This document shows, in pieces, positions 24,194 to 37,900 of a stretch of 64,000 bases of DNA. The DNA lies in NCBI GenBank assembly GCA_001179505.1, contig CDMY01000436.1, positions 81,777 through 145,776 of the forward strand, read 5' to 3'. The DNA is from Vitrella brassicaformis. Taxonomy: Eukaryota; Sar; Vitrellaceae. Every line of letters begins with the position of its first letter. Position 1 is the stretch's first letter. A program made the position numbers and the translations under genes. A model generated the notes under the pieces. It had not been told where the DNA came from. It did not search any database and worked only from the letters and a program-made list of their open reading frames with translations.

Positions 24194-27100
24194 TCATGTT
24201 TGAGATTCTGAACAGGTCACGTCTGGCAGGTCAGTAGCCACAAAAAGCCACATTGTCGAGACGAATGCAAGGACGAATGCACGTTTCAGCGAGAATGTGT
24301 CCTCTTGCACCTCCTGCAGCTGCATGATCATGATATCAGATGAGTTCTGTCCTCTCCATTCTCCCCTATCTCCCCCTGACCTGTTGACCTTAACCATCGA
24401 GGCATCACTCACTCGCTGAACTTGGAGTGCCCCTTTTCCTGACGCAAGCTGCCAGTGATCCGTGCATTCATAGATGGCCACACAGTACGTATCCATGCAG
24501 AAAAGGTCCAACTTGTCTCAAAGCCTCCTCCTATCTTCATGTCTCTGTGCTCATGGTGAGTCTCTTCCATTCGCTTCACTTCGCCCCTTCCGTCTTCATC
24601 TGTTCCGCCTTCCAGTGGCAGCACTGCTTGATAAACTCTTTGTAGTCGATTCGTTCCTCTTCCGCCTCACCTGTCTCCTCACACAGTCTCTCAAATGTAC
24701 CCTGAATCATTGAGAGGAGAAACCGAGAAAAGGTCATCCCCTTTCGACGTGGAAAGCAGCTTTACTTGAGACATCCGCAGTGTCTCTCCTGCCGCTGTGT
24801 CGACAGCGTCTTTAAGCAATTCAGGGCTCAACGTGCCCGACTGGTCCTCGTCTTTTTCCGTGCACGTCTGCAGGACATCAAGATGACTGCCCATGCCTGC
24901 TCTTATCATGTGCAAACTCACGTCTATCAGCGTTTGGTATCGCTGTTTGATAAACTCCCAGGTCTCTTCCTCGCCCTCCGCCTCGACCTATATTCGTATG
25001 CAGTCCAGTCAGCGAAGGCCCTCCAACGCTTAGCTTGACTTGCTGACCTCTTCGCCACCAGTATCATCCCCCGGCTGCTCACCCCCCTCCCACTGCTCCT
25101 CTTCTTCCTCTTCAAGCACCTGATGCTTGAATTGAACTCTGCTCTCCTGCCTCCGCGGTGCCTCCTTGCGTGGCGAGCGAGGTGATAGGCTCTCTGCTGA
25201 CCGCCGCCTCGTAGGTGACCGCTTCTCTTTTGCAAGCGCTTCGAATTCATGCCATGGAGCGCCAGCAAAGCCCAACTGAGAGATGAATGGACTGTGCGAC
25301 GACTCTGGATCGACTGTGAAGTTGCTCACTGGCTTGGTAGGCTTGCGCTGTCTTGGGTATGTCTGCGTTGACTGCGAGTCTTGTGGGCTCGTGTCACCTC
25401 TTGATGGAGGCACACGAGGGGCATAGCGAGACAAAGTGCGAAGCTTCTGCCGCAGATCCTGAGACCAATGAATGCACAGGGACCTTCAAGGCGCATCTGT
25501 CTTCCATAATTTGCTCACTCTGATGGCATCGGGATGACTCGGGTGGCACTGAAAGACCCGCAGGGAGGCCTTGTAGTATTCACTAGCGTCGTGAAATCGC
25601 CGCTGGACCACGCAGACTGTTCCGAGAGCCTTCAGCGTACGACCCACGGCCACTGACAGCTCCCCGAAGAGATGTCTCTCTAGTTCCAGCACATCTGCAC
25701 AAGCAACAACATAGAAAACAAAAGTCTATCCTTCTGTGGATATCTCCCTGTTGAGCACCTTTGAGCGAGTTGAAGGCCAAATCGTGTCTGTCCGCCTTGC
25801 ATTGCAGCAAAGCCAGGTTGCGCATGCCCTTGATAGTGTTTGGGTGCTCATGTCCCAGCACCTCCGTCGCTATTCCAGCTGCAGACCTGCAGCAAAGGCC
25901 AAAGGAGACTGCAAGATTCCTGAATCCATAATCCTTACTCGAGAAGGTCCATGGCTTCTTCCGTGTCTCCCTTGGCATGCATCCACTCGCTCAGGCGAAA
26001 GGCGGACTCAATGAGCAGGGCCGATGACGGGCTGCTCTCCTCAAGCGTCTCCACGGCCCGACGAATCAAAGCTGCGGTCGACACACATGTGCTGTCATCA
26101 GCTGGGGATCGAGCCCGTGTCTCCTGGCGGTATACTTACCGATGGCATCATCTTTCTGTCCCGACGCCCATTGTGTCTCTGCCATTCGCAGCCACACTTC
26201 CACGGTGCCCTCATGTTGAAGCCCCAGCATGTCTTCGCGGATCTCCCATGCCTAGAGAAACAGTGAACATTCGGCTGCCCGACGGATCCTTTCAGGGGAC
26301 GACGTCCTACAGCTGAGAGGTGGTCGAGTGCTGTGTCCCAATTCTTCAGCTCGATGGCGGCGAGAGCAAGCCACACCTGAAGCTGAGGAAAGAGCGAGAA
26401 GCGCGCCACACACATACAATGCGCAGGACGGAAGACATGCGTCTACCTTGGCGTAATAAAGGTTGCTTTCGCCATGCACGCCGACACATAAACGCGCCGC
26501 AGCACTCAGCTTCTGTACACGTCATCCAATGGCAGCCCACGATAGGCGTCTCTTTTCTTTCGGTGCCATGCGCTCACTTTGGTGGCCGCTGAGACGTTCT
26601 GTTCGTGAATCAGGAGGAGGTAGGCGGTGCTCCCATTGAGCTCCGTCATCAAGCGGTCTCTGTCGAGCGAGGACCGCAACTTGGACACGACTGATTGGGC
26701 CTGGCGGAAGAGAAAGACAGACAGGCAGACAACAAGAGAGACAGGCAGACAACAAGAGAGACAGGCAGATGTACCCGCCCTGTCGGATCCTTCTGCTACA
26801 TCTTTCAGATGATGACGGGCCTGTTCCGGGTAGCCCCCGCGGATGTAGGCCTCACTGCAAAGAGAAAGCAGCGGACGCGGTGCGCGGCGTCTCTGAGTGT
26901 GGTCTCTCACTCACGCCAATCTGCATGACGCAAGTCCCATGTTCGTGGGCGGATGTTGAAAGGCATCGACCAGCATCTTGCACACCGCCATCTCCCGTAT
27001 CCGCACCTCAATGAGCCGCTCAGCGTCGTCGAGCAGTTCCAAAGTCGCTGCTGTCTGCTCGAGATGCTCGAGCTTCTCCCACGGCGTTGGCAGCGGCGGC

Positions 27101-27442
27101 TCCTCTGGCTCGTCTGCCGTGTCACGCGCAGCTGCTTTCTCTGCTGCAGTGGGCGAGTTGTCGTCCTCTAGAACACCCGACAATGTCGACAACATTTTCG
27201 TTGGGCCTCCAAAAAAGGGGGCCTGCAAGCTAAGCCGCGCGAAGCCATCCTGGCCACCACTCTGGGTGTTTTCCTCATCACGCGACTACACGCGACACAC
27301 ACAGAGGAGGCGACATTTGGCACAGGGCGAGCAAGTAGATCTTTGTAATGTCCTTCACATCGTACTTCATCACTCCCACAGCGTTCTCGGCCGCAGCATC
27401 GGCCATTCCTGGCCCACCAGCAGGATCAGGCAGGCGAGTCAT
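24194..27442 (-). CDS. TPR protein with C-terminal EF-hand-like region, many exons
   Basis: Minus-strand exons contain TPR helices: AYIRGGYPEQARHHLKDVAE, LQVWLALAAIELKNWDTALD, a kinesin-light-chain-type repeat (EVLGHEHPNTIKGMRNLALL) and FHDASEYYKASLRVFQCHPS. Next come a Ser/Arg/Glu-rich linker (about 25060-25465) and an EF-hand-like pair (CTEKDEDQSGTLSPELLKDA and EERIDYKEFIKQCCHWK). A last exon carries a hydrophobic stretch (RAFVLAFVSTMWLFVATDL) and stops at 24194. Start uncertain: ATG 27442 (MTRLPDPAGGPGMADAA) needs an unclear first intron; the ATG of MLSTLSGVLEDDN near 27195 is the alternative. The join after HWKAEQ near 24586 is also unresolved, and a stop lies at 24576 if unspliced. TPRs bind protein partners; calcium response is inference. 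Confidence 0.65.
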
Positions 27443-27937
27443 GAGAAGGCATCCTACACGACGCTTCTCACGCATCACACCCCCAATGGCACCGCTGGGG
27501 CCAGGACAAGGCGAGCAGCTGCACTCTTATGCATACTCACTGTCTGAATCTCACTGTCCACTGACTGTGTGAATCTCATGCTCTCGTGACACCTTTTGCA
27601 AAGTGCTCGACGCAATCCCCTATGCAGTAGCCGCCTTGCATGTCAGCCCGTAAGTCTACGTGACAGACTCATGAGCCGGTATGGAAGACAGCTACAACAG
27701 AAGGAATCAGGTCGAGTACTGGTCTCACCCACGCATAGACAGCAGTCCCGCAGAGGGCCTCAGCGGCATCGACGCAGTAGCGTTTTCACCCGCCACACTT
27801 AGAAGAGAAAACCCTCGCGAAGAAACTCACATGATCATATCATATACTACACGTGACGAGACTGCCCACACGTCACACATACAACCATTAAACCACAAAG
27901 CTCTACACAAGCTCCTAACGCACTGTACACTTGTCAG
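27443..27937. other. Intergenic region
   Basis: Between the 3' end of the EamA gene and the 5' end of the TPR gene, both on the minus strand. No gene or notable repeat is seen. Confidence 0.6.
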
Positions 27938-29926
27938 TCATGACTCCTCGTCATCTTCCTTCACACCGCCCTCTGAATGGGGGGACAGTAGGCATCCCGA
28001 GCATATGAGTGCACCGCCGACGAGGTCATGGGGGCCCAGTCGATCGCCCAGCATGAGGGCCGCAAAGCCAGCGGCGAACACGGGCTCGGTCAAGAGGATG
28101 ATGGACACCTCGCTCGCCTTGACGCGCACCAAACCGATGCTTTCGAGCATCGCTGACGGAACACCAAGGGAAAAAGAGGCACATATACATAGCCGATTTG
28201 TCACTGGCAATGCTTTGTGAATTCTGTCATTACCAGTGAGGGCGACAGAGAAGAGCCCGGTGTAGAGGATTGGTACGGCGAAAGTCGGCATGGTGAGCAG
28301 CTGAAAGGCCGGCCAGGTGTGCGTCTTGATGGAGTGCACCACCGCCCACAGACTGACCAAGACAGCCGCACTGCATACTCGCGCAGCAGAGAAGGCCAGC
28401 CCATGCTCCGTCTGTATTTGGACGGAGGCCGGCGATGAGCTGTCGTCTTGCTTGAGGAACTCGCGGCCGGCCACCAGGGAGAGGGAGATGAAGAGAGCTT
28501 GACAGAGGCAGAGAAGATCGCCGAGGCCCAACGATGCGTTGGGGCTCTGAATAGGCACAAATCCGCAGGCACGAGCCGGAGCTGGTTGTATGTATTCGGA
28601 CATTTCATGTGTTGTGGCTCACTCACCGCCATCTCAAGCGATGCCACGCCCATGACACCCATCGCTGCAGCACCCCACGTCCTCAGGCCGACGGGACGGC
28701 CCAGCACTCCCTCTAGCAGCGGCACCATCACAACCACAAGGCTGTCTAGAAGCGCACATGTCTGCAGCGACATACACACACGACAGTGTGCGCCTCAGCG
28801 CGGGGTCGTGTGCCTCATCTTACCGAAGCACGAGTGCAGCTCAAGCCAAGCGTCCCTGTGATGAATCCCAGCCCCACAAGCACCCCAGACAGCGCCCCTC
28901 CCAGCAACAGACGCCTGGGCGGCCCGTCGGGCGTCGGTAATGCTGGCTGTGGCTGAGCTGCTTCGACCAAGAGGTTGCCGATGGCAGCAGGCGATGATGG
29001 CGGGCTGATGTCGGGCTGTGACGGGAAGAAGGACGTGAACGGGAGGGTGGAGCGCGACAGGGTTGGGGGTATCAGGAAGGGGAGCAGCAGTAATGCCCCT
29101 ACCAGGTACTCAGCCGCCGCTTGGAAAGACACGTCAAACTGCCCTTCGATCATCTCGGAATACACTGCGGCCTGATGGTGCCGCCAGCAGCAGAACAGAG
29201 AGAGAAGTTCTCTGACACAGATACGAAACACCTCTGCATCCAGGTTTGTACCTTGCCAACGATGGTCTTCAGTTCGGTGAAATTGATGCCGTTGAACAAC
29301 GCAGCCAGCAAGAGGAGCACACGTGGCCAGGTCCTCTGGAAACTGTCAGACCGCACCTGATGAAAACAGTGCAAGACGAACATCCAGCACCACATTTCAA
29401 GACAGTGGGCGCGCGTCAGGGTCTGTCTGTGTGGTGTGCGCCATGTTACCACTCGCTCGACGTCCTCTCGCACTCCCCTGATCCACCCGTCCACCGGCTC
29501 CTTCTTGTCCTCCCTTTGTGCCCTCCACAATAGCTCCACGGCCAACGCCTGGGGCCGCCGCCGCTTGCCACTCGATGACAGCTCCAATGGGTCGAAGTAC
29601 AGCCCCTCCAGCTCGTCATCAAGACTGGACCGCAGCGGCGTGTTATCCTCCCGTCCAGCGTGGTGGCCGATGGGCTCGTCGAATGGCCGCTCTCGAGTGG
29701 TTTGGTCTATCGACATCGACAGCGCCGACTTGTGCAGTCGCTGTCTTTGAGCAGAGAGCCATGGCGGTGGGGGGAGGAAGGCGTCGTTTGCCGGTGACCT
29801 TTGTTGGCGTGGGGCGGCTCGGCGTTCGACAGAGGAAGACAGAAAACGCTGCTGGGAGATTATGGACGAGAGATCTGCGGCCTCCGCTGCACAGCAGAGC
29901 CCCAGAGAGGGTCCCCAAATCCTCAT
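27938..29926 (-). CDS. EamA/DMT-type membrane transporter, 6 exons, 530 aa
   Basis: Exons 29450-29926, 29252-29356, 28824-29171, 28627-28761, 28234-28546 and 27938-28152 sum to 1,593 nt in phase. After a long hydrophilic N-terminal region of about 160 residues come repeated hydrophobic helices: RVLLLLAALFNGINFTELKT, LVGALLLLPFLIPPT, GVLVGLGFITGTLGLSCTRA, LLDSLVVVMVPLLEGVLGRP and VSIILLTEPVFAAGFAALML before GDRLG. The last, with a conserved Glu-Pro, and the two-fold layout fit the drug/metabolite (EamA) superfamily. Substrate unknown. The Arg/Ser-rich N-terminus could be an organelle targeting region, but no clean signal peptide is visible. Exon 5 was started at AGC (28546), not at a nearby AG, to keep phase. 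Confidence 0.8.
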
Positions 29927-30068
29927 CGCCGCAGGAAAGGTGTTTCCCCGGTCTGCGCGCTGTTATCCGAGCTCGTTCGTTCGTTCCTTCGTTTGTTAAC
30001 GGACACCGAGGTCCCGGCCCCTGAGGGCAGATGCTGTGTCCATGAAAGCGTTTGTCATATCGAGAAAA

Positions 30069-31892
30069 CTAAGCTGACGGGTGCAAAGAAAGCCAGCGCT
30101 TGCGAGAAGCCACGGCCATCAAAAGAAACTGAGCCAACGCATGTTGCACAGGGAGAGAGCGCGAAGTAAGCAATGACCATGCGAACACCAGGGCATCACA
30201 ATGAGCGAGATCCCACCAAAAATACACCACACCATCCGGTGCAGTCAATCCATACATGCGAACAACACAGAAGACCTCCCTACGTGGAGAGCTACAGAGC
30301 GGGCAATAGAAAAGCACATGCAACTCATCCTCAACAGGCGGCGCAAGCCACGGCATCGGCCAGCTGGCGGGAGGGCAAGTAGCAGCGCAGAATGGGCAGA
30401 AGCGTAGTAGACGAGGCCGATGAGTCAGCCGACCATCTGTGACAGCACAAGTATAGGTGCCGGTGCGGAATGAAAACAGCACACGGCGCTCAGCAGAGGG
30501 GAGAGAAAAATAACATGGGAGAGTGGACAGGGGGTGGATTAGACGATGAAGCCAATCCTGACCAGACTCAAGAATAAAATCACGCAGGAATGCAGGCATA
30601 TATGTGGGCAGACAGACAAGACAATTGCGATCGAGGCAGCAACGCTGGTTACGAGAGGCAAAAACCCGGCGAACCACCGGGAATGTGTGAGGGAAGTGAT
30701 GATTGAAGAAGGCTGACGCAGTGAAAAGGCATTGTCGTGCAAGGAAGAGAATACGACTGCGAGCAGTAGACCTACTGTAACCCCGCCATGGCAACAGACA
30801 CAGAGGAAGTGGAGTAAGGGAGAGGGGTGGAGGAAGAGAAGGCGCGTCACGCAGTACGGTATGATTGGCGCGAATAGACGAATCCCATCGTGCGACCAGT
30901 GTGTCAGAGTAGTATGCTTTTGTGAGGCCGACATGAAGATCACGCAAAACAGCGTCAGTAATGGGACCCATATTGGAAATGAGAGTGCGATGACCAGCGT
31001 AGCTGAGCAGGGCAGCAAAGCGAGCATACACGTTGTGCTGCTGTCTGTACAGATATGTATGATCCGTCTGCATGTTGCTGAACTGACGGGTAGACGTGTA
31101 CGCTGCCTGAGCCTCCAGAAGGGCCTTTTATGCCAAAGGCCCGCAGCGGCCATTCCATATACGACACAAAAACCCCAGCTGTCTGCGACGCGCTTCATAC
31201 GTGACAGAGAAGCGACCGGTCTCACTCAACAGAGCATCATTGCTGACACGAGACGACGCACACATAGCACGGAGCAAAAAACGACGATGCAACTTGTCTA
31301 ACTGTCGGCATGGCATGCCCGCCCAGAACTCGCAACCATACAGATAGACTGACGAGACAATCGAATCATAGACAAGGAAGAGGGTAGAGGGGTCAAGACG
31401 AGGCAGGTGGTGGAGGTGATGATGAAAGAGGCGCAGGGCAGTCGCACCTTTCCCACTCATCACCTGCAGATGATACGCCCAACCCATACTCTCATGGAAC
31501 CACACACCTAGGTACCGAAAGTGCGTGCTGCGAGGGAGAGTAGTAGCGGGCGAGCCGAAGTAGAAAGTAGGGGGTGAGGCAGGGGCAAACTCAGGATTGA
31601 AAATAACGACCTCTGTCTTGAGCTCACTGACCTCCATGTGCTTCACACCACACCACGCATAGAGACGATTAAGGCTCTCCTGCAAGGACGCTGGAGTCGT
31701 CCCGAGGAGAGCCAAATCATCCGCGTAGAGCAAGGCAAATACGACAATATCGATCAGGCGCAGCAGAGGAGCAGTAGCCTCGCGACCAGCCCGAATATAC
31801 TCAGGTAGGTTGTCGATGAAGAGACGAAAAGTGGGTTTTTGTGGATGTTGAGGGCCACAGACACTGGTTTGGCCGTTTCTGAAATGCTGCAT
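30069..31892 (-). mobile_element. 5'-truncated non-LTR (LINE-like) retrotransposon fragment
   Basis: A minus-strand frame at 31128-31892 contains reverse transcriptase domains around FALLYADDLALLG, followed by HFRYLGVWF and SVYLYGCEFW. The 3' portion lies in another frame (30069-31073) and ends with a zinc-knuckle-like region (CPFC then HVLFYCPLC), as in many non-LTR element C-termini. The N-terminal RT fingers and any endonuclease are missing, and a frame break lies near 31100, so it is a dead fragment. No poly(A) tail or clear target duplication was found. It sits between divergent EamA and MSH6 genes. Confidence 0.85.
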
Positions 31893-31971
31893 TCACAGTC
31901 GTGCAGCCAAATGTCCATCATGTCGGAGATCTCTTGTTAGTAGCTGTCGTTGCTAGTCCACTCATTCAACC

Positions 31972-34900
31972 ATGGCGTCCAAGTCGGGAGGAGCCAAGGG
32001 AGGCAAGAAATCCGGCAAATCTGAGCCGGCGGGCGGAATGGTGCGCAGATGCCCGCGGAGAAGGAAGATGTGCATTCTCTGGCTGTGTGTGTGTGTGCGT
32101 TCGTGTGTGTTGCAGAAGCAGAGCAACTTGTACGCCTTCTTCAAGGCCGCCCCCGCGACCAAGTCCATCAAGAAGGAGCCTCGTGCAGAGCCCGCTGCAG
32201 CAGCTGCTGCTGCTGCTGCTGTCAAGCAGGAGCCCGTGGATGAGGACATCGAAATGCAGGACGCCAACGCAGGGCCTGACAAGGTGACTTGACTGCAGAC
32301 ATGACATGACAACGCACAAAGATGAAGAGAGGGGGAGATCACCCACCCACCCGTGGCTGTGTCTTGCCGTCAGGCATCGTCTTCGGCCACCAACAACCCG
32401 GCAGCCCTGTTCAAGAAATCCAAAGCCAACGCGCCTCGAGCTGCAGACGAAGAGTAAGCCAACCTCCTTCTCAGATACACACCACACACACACCACACAC
32501 CACACACCCTAACACTTATTCCCCCGTGTGTGTGTGTGTGTATCAGCGACGAGGACGTGCCGGTGAAGCGTCGCCGTCTGCGGCGTGTGCATGACGAGGG
32601 AGGGGAGGGGGAGGGGGGCGGGGGGGACGATGTTGATATGGGGGACGACGGCAATATGCTCATGGACGGCGGGGCAGACCCTGACGAAGATATGGGTGTA
32701 GGGTGGGTGAGTGAGTGGAAGAGCACACGGACACACCCACACAGACACAGACAGGCGGCATAGCTGTGCACAGACACAGACAGGCGGCATAGCTGTGCTG
32801 TGTGTATGTGTGTGTCAGGGTGGCCGTTCTCGTGCCCCCTCGTCGGTTGAGATGCCGAAGATCAGTGGCTTGGCGTTCGACAAGACCTCACCGTCGCAGG
32901 ACTCGCCCGACGATGCCGTCTTCGTCCGCAACCCCAAACTGGTCCGCGCACTCGAGAAGGAGCGCAAGGAACACCGCGCACGGTAATCTAATCGAGGCAC
33001 CCCACCCACACAGTCCTTGGCCACCCCGGACAGACACGTGTGTTGCGATCATGTGTGCGTGTGTGTGCGCGTGTGTGTGCGTGTGACAGTGATCGTGTAG
33101 AGGAGCACCAGCAGCGTTTGTTGTCGTGCAAGGCGGCCCTGACGTCGCCGATGTTTGCTGAGTACGTCGAGACCTTCTACAGCAGCGACGACGGCAGCAG
33201 ATTCCCATCCTGGCTCAACCCTATGAAAATCAAAGGTGGACGAGACGATACCACTAGACAGAGAGCAAGAGGGAGAGGGAGAGGGAGAGAGTGACACAAG
33301 TGTGCCCGGTGTGTGATGTGGTGTAGACAAGCGTGGCCGTAGCCCGTTTGACGATGACTACGACCCCTCCAGCATGAGAGTGCCCAGCCCACTGCCCAAG
33401 GTAAGCAAGGGCATTCACTCCTCTGGCTGGCCTGGCACACAGTTGGTCTTGTCGGTGTGATCTGACGCCCTCCCTCCCTCCCTACCTCTATTGATGCCAT
33501 CGGTCCACCAGGACGAGAAGGCCCATGCGACGCCCGCGATGGCTCAGTACTGGGACTTCAAGAAGGACAACTTCGACAAAGTGCTCTTCTTCAAAGTGCG
33601 TTAGCTCAGCGGGTGCCCACTGCCCTGGGGCACACACGCACACGCACATACGCATGGGGGGCGTCTCACATGCTGTATGCGGTGGTTTACATCGTCATCG
33701 TCATTGTCTGTCTGCCTGTGTGTGTCTATCTCGTGAGATAGATGGGCCGTTTCTATGAGATCTTCTACATCGACGCCTTCATCGCAGCTCGGGTGTGCGG
33801 CCTGCAATTCATGAACGACCAGAGCAAGGTGCCCACCTGGACACACCACACCACACACACGTGACGTCACGCGTGTGTGTCTGTGTGTGTCACGCCACGC
33901 CTGTGTGTCTGTGGCCTGCCTTGCTGCATCGTGCAGCCCCACTGCGGCTTCCCCGAGCAGGCGCTGCATCGGTATGCAAGTGAGATGGTGGAGGCGGGCT
34001 ACAAGGTGTCAGTCATCGAGCAGATGGAGACGCCTAAGGAACGCGACGAGAGAAACAAAGCCACAGGCAAGGAAGGAAGAACTCACGCAAGCAAAGCACC
34101 AACCACCAAAGCCGCGTGCGCTATGGTGGTGTGGTGTGTTGTGGTTAGGTGGCAAGAAGGACAAGGTGGTGGACCGTCAGGTGTGTGAGGTGTACACCCA
34201 AGGCACACTCGTCCACGATGACATGCTCTGTAAGCTACACACACACACACACACACATGCGACCCGCCACACCTGCCTGTCTGCCTGTGTGGCACACAGC
34301 CCCTGATGCCAAGTATCTGCTCGCACTCAGCTTCGAAGACCCATCCGTACGCACACACCCATCACATCACACCACACCAAACCACACATCCATCTCTTCC
34401 CCCCCGCCCCCTCTCTCTCGGCAGATGATCCTTGCGAGTGAGGGTCGCGAGAACGACGGCAACACCGACGAGGAGGCCGACCCACTCGCGGACCCGCTAC
34501 AGCAGCAGCAGCAGCAGCAGGGGGAGGAGGGTGGGGGTAGCGATGACGATGGATCCCATCGGTTTGGGTTTTGCTTCGTGGACGTTGCCTCGTGCAAAAT
34601 CATGCTGGGCCACATGAGGGACGACCAGTCGAGGTCAGCCAGCCGCACACACAGCACTAAAGACACACAGACGGATGGACCTGAATGTGTGTGTGTGGAT
34701 GTGTGTGTGTGTCAGGTTGAAGTTGTCGACGTTGCTGGCGCAGGTGATGCCGGTTGAGGTGGTGTACGACCCCGCCACCACTCCTGTCGATGTAGTCAAA
34801 CTCATCCGAATGGTGGGTAGGTATTTATGGATGGCCGCATCGCATATACACACAGGCACAAAGACAGACAGACAGACACCACACACGCTTCCTGCCTGCC

Positions 34901-37900
34901 TCTGGTGCGGTGTGGTGTCTGTGTCAGCTGCCCGCCCCCCCACAGATGTCGCCCAACAGCAACTTCCCCTCACTCATGGGAGCTGAAGCGGTCATAAACA
35001 CACACACGCACCTCTGAAATGGCACACACAGCAACCAATTCTGTGAGTGTGTGTGGCTGTAGGAGGTTGACCGTTACTTCCCGATGGACAGCGACCGTGC
35101 GATGCCGCAGGCCCTGCAGGACGGCCGCAGACACCCCAGCCTACTGTGTGCGTTCGGCGGCATCTGTGACTACCTGCGCAAAAACCTCCTCGACGAAAAG
35201 GAAAGGCACACGCAACGCAATGCGCAACTGGTGCAGTGCAGTGCCTTGTGTTGTGGTGCGTTGTGCAGGTGTTGCAGTTTGCGGACATCGAGACGTACGA
35301 TCCGTTCAACCAGCGGCACCTCATCATGGACGCCACCGTCCTGCGCAACCTGGAAATTCTGCAGACACAAGAGGGGTCAGTGCAGTGCCTGACCTGACAC
35401 ACCTGACACAATCGCTTATCTGGCTGTGTTGATCTCTCTGGCAAATGTGCGTGTGGTGTGTGTGTTTGTGTGATATGGACGAACAGGACTGAGAAGGGTT
35501 CTCTGTTCCACTTCCTCAACCACACCTCAACCAACTTCGGCAAACGACTCTTCAAGTAACGAACGGCACACTCGACACCCCAAGTGCGGTGCGTGGCAGC
35601 CCCCATCATGATGTGTGACGGCCTCTTGGTGGTGTGTGTATGTGTGTGTAGGCGTTGGCTGTGCTCGCCGTTGTGTCAGGAGCGTTTGATCGACGAGCGG
35701 CTCGACTGTGTCGACTGGCTCATGCACAACGACGAGACCACCGGACGACTCGCTAAGGTCCGCCATCCATCCATCCATCCACACACACACAAAGTGTGTT
35801 GTGCTGTGTGCTGTGTGCAGGAGATGTCCAAGCTGCCTGATGTGGAGCGGATGTTGGCCAAGACCTGCCAGCAGGGGCTGAGGGTCAGTCACTTCAGTCA
35901 GCCGACCGACAGCACAGCCACCACACCCGCCTTTTTGTCCGTTCTGTTGTGTGCTGTGTGTGTGTGTCTGTGTCTTACCCATGGTCAACCAACCAGGGTG
36001 AGCGTGGTGCGGTGTACTTCGACGACGAGACGCAGAAGCGCACCGGCGAGTTCATCAAGCTGCTCGACGCTTTCGACAAGATACAAGTACGCACCGCCAG
36101 CACACTGTACCATCACCATCACACACACAGGTGCACAGACTGAGTCGGTGGGGGATGTGTGTGAGTGTGTGTGTCCTGACCCTTACACAGGATATGGTAG
36201 AGAGGTTCTTCAGCGGCCCCAATGCCGTCTACAAGCGCAGCGGCGGCGGCAGCAAAGAGGACGCACAGCCACAGCCCCTCCCACGCAAACTGGAGGCACT
36301 CACCAAACTGCAGGTGGCTGGCTGGGCGATATACCCACTCCCTCGCACATCAACCACACCACACCACACCACATGTCTGGATGTGTATGTGTATGTGTGT
36401 GTCTGTGTGTCAGAGTGCCGACGCGCCCGAGCCAGGGAGCGCTGCGGGCATGTTTCCGAATCTGAAGGAGAAGAACGCCCAACTGAAGGCCCAGATCGAC
36501 ACGCGGGGCGACGTCTACAAGCCTGCTCGGGTCAGTCACCTCACCCCCTCTCTCTGTGTACACGCACATTTTATGGTCCCGACATGTCAGTCAGGTGTGT
36601 GTGCGTGTGTGTGTCAGGGTGCTGACGAGGAGTATGAGGAGGTGCAGAAGCGCATCCGGCAGATCGAGAAGAGCCTCAGCGACGAACTCAAAACCATCGC
36701 TCGCGAGTGGCGCATTCCGTCTGCCAAGTTCGTCGACTCAAAACACCGGTCAGTCTGCAGAACGTCAAGGCCTGCAGCACATCTTGCTCCCACGATATAT
36801 GCGGCATTCAATGGGGTGTGTGTGTGTGTGTAGTTATGAGGTTGAGGTGCCTGAGAAGAGTGTCGACCGGCAGTCGGTGGACGTCACCTCATCGAAAAAG
36901 GGCTACGTCAGGTGGGTGGATGGGGATGGATGGGGGCCTGCAGCCACATCCATCCACTTTGTCGAATCTTCGCCTGTGTGTGTGTGTGCAGGTTCCACAC
37001 GCCCGAGATCAAGCGCCTCATCGGCGAGCTGGAAGGTCGGTCGGTCATCACGCACACGCCACACCACACACATATGACTATGTGTGTGTGTGTGTGCAGA
37101 TGAGGAGGAGAGTCTGAAGAACAGCTACTACCCCTTCCTGCAGCGGCTCTTTCGCGAGTTCTACGAGGCCTATGACTTCTACTGCGCCGCCGTACGCATC
37201 ACCGCTGAGATCGACTGCCTCATCTCACTCGCAAAAGCGTCACTCGGCAGCGGAGGTGGGTGCGCCATACACCACCACACACACACAGACCAGCTCGGAA
37301 TTCCACATGTGTGTCGTGTGTCATCTTGTGGTGTGTGTATCTAAGATGGTCCGATGTGCCGCCCCGAGTTTGTGGAGTGGCAGGAGGGGGAGGCGGCCAT
37401 GCTGGAGCTCAGAGAGTGCAGGTTGGTATGCATGTCGAGTGACTCGACCACAGCGATAGATACCTATTGTTGTGGTGGGGCGGTGTATTGCATGGTGTGG
37501 TGTCTCTCTCTCTCGGTGTGCTCTGCACTGCAGGCATCCGACGGTCGCTGCGCAGATCCCCAACTTCATCCCCAACGATACGTGCCTCAACACAGGTCAC
37601 TCACAACAAACACACAAACCACCACACGCGCGTGCTGTTGTGATGTGATGTGTGCGGGTGACCCTCTGCCTGTGTGCAGGTGGTGTGGACGGCGGTGTGT
37701 TGCTGGTGACTGGCCCCAACATGGGCGGCAAGTCCACCGTCCTGCGGCAGACGTGCATCGCCGTCATCATGGCACAACTCGGCACATACGTACCCGGTGA
37801 GCCAACACAGGACAGGACCCCCAGCCAAACAGTATCGATGTGTATCACTCACTACTCACTTCAGCGTCCAGCTGTCGGCTGACGTGTGTGGACAAGATCT

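Noticed and set aside
30539-31225. 228-codon frame overlapping the retrotransposon
   Set aside because: It is an alternative frame of the same element; the zinc-knuckle-bearing frame (30069-31073) matches element C-termini better.
35584-36465. 293-codon plus-strand frame within MSH6
   Set aside because: It runs through several well-supported MSH6 introns and mixes exon and intron text; the MutS reading is clearly better.
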